Shown piece by piece: positions 62,091-64,000 of a DNA stretch of 64,000 nt (positions are counted from its first letter, which is position 1; the number at the start of each line of letters is the position of its first letter). The notes beneath the pieces were generated by a model. It was given only the letters and a program-made list of their open reading frames with translations. It had not been told where the DNA came from and made no database searches. Source of the DNA: JALHVH01 sp963773685. GTDB lineage: Bacteria; Acidobacteriota; Aminicenantia; Aminicenantales; Saccharicenantaceae. A program made the position numbers and the translations under genes. The DNA lies in the NCBI GenBank assembly GCA_963773685.1, contig CAVZBY010000011.1, forward strand, positions 1,054,001-1,118,000, written 5' to 3'.

Positions 62091-64000
62091 TTATTTGGGA
62101 GCCGTCGTCTTCTCCCCGCCCTTCTCCTTTTTCTCCGGCAGAGGCGGCGCCGCCAGGTCCGGCTTGGCGTCGCCGAAGATGTAATGGCCGAACCAGGCCA
62201 GGTTGTGCTGCATCACCGCCCTCTGCGACTTCGGCTTCGTGATGCCGTGCCCGTAGCCTTTGTAGACGACCATCTCGACGGGCACTCCCCTGTCCTCCAG
62301 GCCCTGGCGCAGCTCATAGGCGTTGGGGATGGGGACCCGCCTGTCGAGCTCGCCGTGCTGGATGAGCGTCGGCGTCGTCGCGTTCTTGATATAGGTCATG
62401 GGCGAGGTCTTGGCATAGATGGCCGGGTCGTCCGCCGGATCGTCGCCGAGGTAGTTGATGGTGAACGGAGTGATGTCGGTGTTGTAGTAGTAGGTCGCCC
62501 AGTTCGAGATGCCGGCCCCGACCGAGATGGCCTTGAACGCGCGGCTCGAGGTCGTCAGGAACGCCGAGATATAGCCTCCCTGGCTCCAGCCCATGCATCC
62601 GACCCGGGCCGGGTCGACCCAGCCCTTCTTCACCAGGTTGTCGACGCCCGAAAGGACGTCCCAGGCATCGCCGACGCCCAGGTTCCGGAAATTGAGCCTG
62701 CGGAACTTTTCCCCGTATCCGGCGCTGCCCCGGTAGTTCACTTTGAGGATGAGGGCGCCGCGGGCGGCCCAGATGTCGGCGGGATAATAGCGCAGATCGG
62801 CGGAGAGGACCGGCCGGTCGACGCCCGTCGGCCCTCCGTGGATGACGCAGAGAAGAGGGTACTTCTTTGCGGGATCGAAGTCGGCCGGCTTGATGAGGAC
62901 CCCTTCGAGAGGAGTCCCATCCTTGCTCTTCCAGGTGATGGTCTCGCGCGTCCCCAGGACGAATCCGCCGACCTGCTCGGTCATCCGGGTCAGGGCGCGG
63001 GGGGCCCAGGGCAGGTCCGAGACGCAGATCTCGCCCAATCCCGTCGGGGATTGAGCCACGAAGGCCACGCGCTTCGCATCCGCGGTCAGGGTCGCGCCGG
63101 AGAGGTACGTGCTGTCCGGACCGCTGAGGCGGGCGATGTCGAGCGTCGTCGGATCGAGCCGGAAAAGGTGGGAGGCCGTTCCCTTGCATCCCCCCGAAAT
63201 AAATGGCGTCCGCGATCCAGGCGATGGCGTAGGGATTCTCGTCGAAGGCGTCCGTCAGCGAGCGAACGGGACCGCCCTCGGCGCCGACGAGGGCCAGCCG
63301 GGAATTGCGGGCGTAGTTGTCGACCCGCCCCATGGCGCTCGAAAAGAGAAGGGACCGGCCGTCGGGAGACCAGAGAGGCGCCGAATCGGCGCCGGGCTGG
63401 TCGACGATCTTTTTGACCTTGTCGCCGGCAAGATCGAGGACGTAGATATCCGAGGTCCGGCCGTTGATGAGGTCGGGGTTGACGGCAGCGCTGAAGGCGA
63501 TCTTCGTCCCGTCCGGCGACCAGTCGAATCCGCCCACGGTGAAGTCCTTGCCGCTTGTGCGGCGGCGGCCCGGCTGGGGTGAGCTCAGGGCCTCGGCGAC
63601 ATCCACCGTCCAGATATGGCTGTACGTGTATTCGCGCCGGACGACGTCGTAATCGCCATAGCGATCCTTGCGGTCTTTGGATTCCTGGGCGACCGGGTCG
63701 GCCGCCGTGAAGGCGATGGTCTTTCCGTCCGGAGACCAGTCGAATCCGCCGACCCCCGTCTCCGCCTTGGTCAGCGGAACTGCCTCGCCGCCGACGGGGC
63801 TGATGACGAAGAGCTGGGACTTGTCTTCGGCCCGGCTCGAGGTGAAGGCGATCCACCGGCCGTCGGGAGACCATATGGGGCCGGAGGCGGACTTCTTGCC
63901 GCGGGTGAGCTGGATGGTCCTGCCCGAGGCGACGTCGGCCAGCCAGATCTGGGTGACGTACGCGTCCTGATCGAAGTCGGTCTCGGTCACCGTATAGGCG
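62091..64000 (-). CDS. S9-family prolyl-oligopeptidase-like peptidase, N terminus beyond window (one frameshift)
   Basis: At least 635 residues of a secreted-type S9 peptidase. The N-terminal part is a WD40-like beta-propeller with repeated WSPDGRWIAFTSS, WSPDGKTIAFTAAD, WSPDGTKIAFSAA and WSPDGRSLLFSSA. The catalytic domain has CVIHGGP (oxyanion), NYRGSAGYGEKFR, nucleophile GCMGWSQGGYISAF, acid LIQHGELDRRVP and histidine YKGYGHGI, as in acylaminoacyl-peptidases and DPP-type enzymes. One extra base in the C6 run 63190-63195 shifts the frame between propeller and hydrolase domain (GCKGTASHLFRLDPTTLD resumes). Confidence 0.9.

Overview
The window is a GC-rich bacterial chromosome segment carrying mostly core genes (pyrimidine and purine synthesis, GroES/GroEL, rpsU, lipA, LPS-export parts, cell-wall enzymes, three tRNAs). 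Genes for LptFG, LptB and a decaheme cytochrome with an MtrB-type barrel show a two-membrane, anaerobe-like cell. Three GWxTD-domain proteins, EndoQ, S9 and P1 peptidases and many secreted alpha/beta hydrolases point to the Acidobacteriota/Aminicenantota side of the tree. That placement is inference; no rRNA gene is present.

Layout. 1-6.4 kb: a minus-strand ppdK/MauE/rhodanese/aminotransferase operon, divergent from pyrK-pyrD-pyrF. 6.7-10.6 kb: tRNA-Cys, tRNA-Gly, a secreted protein, then ddl-ruvX-mltG. 10.6-18.5 kb: two divergent GWxTD plus TPR gene sets around a 945-bp gap that holds a sigma-54-type promoter, a structured terminator-ended RNA candidate and a long rod-like inverted repeat. 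18.6-24.1 kb: EndoQ, a bifunctional nuclease, a fused LptF-LptG permease and a lower-GC reductase. 24.3-29.8 kb: groEL-groES with two CIRCE-like sites, a Fis-like protein, CvpA, a PHP phosphoesterase, purC and pgeF. 30.4-34.3 kb: P1 peptidase-racemase, then rpsU-lipA-phosphoesterase. 34.3-39.5 kb: repeat-rich gap, DUF1848, lptB, an acidic zinc-ribbon membrane protein, flavodoxin and a PAS/HD-GYP phosphodiesterase. 39.6-44.3 kb: tRNA-Val with decayed tRNA copies around a PASTA protein, then a GH9 glycosidase. 44.4-64 kb: an accessory, hydrolase-rich stretch that also holds the DmsE-type decaheme cytochrome and its MtrB/PioB-type porin.

Intergenic DNA is full of two short palindrome families (a REP-type palindrome built on GCAGGCTTTAGCCTGC and a G-run hairpin built on CCCCCTTTNNNAAAGGGGG), plus a third mosaic repeat shared by three gaps.

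About a dozen otherwise intact genes, including essential ones (lptB), are broken by single-base shifts, several in homopolymers. These are most simply read as sequencing or assembly errors and are annotated as whole genes with the shift position given. Several genes have a good -10 box only 7-9 bases before the ATG, suggesting leaderless mRNAs.
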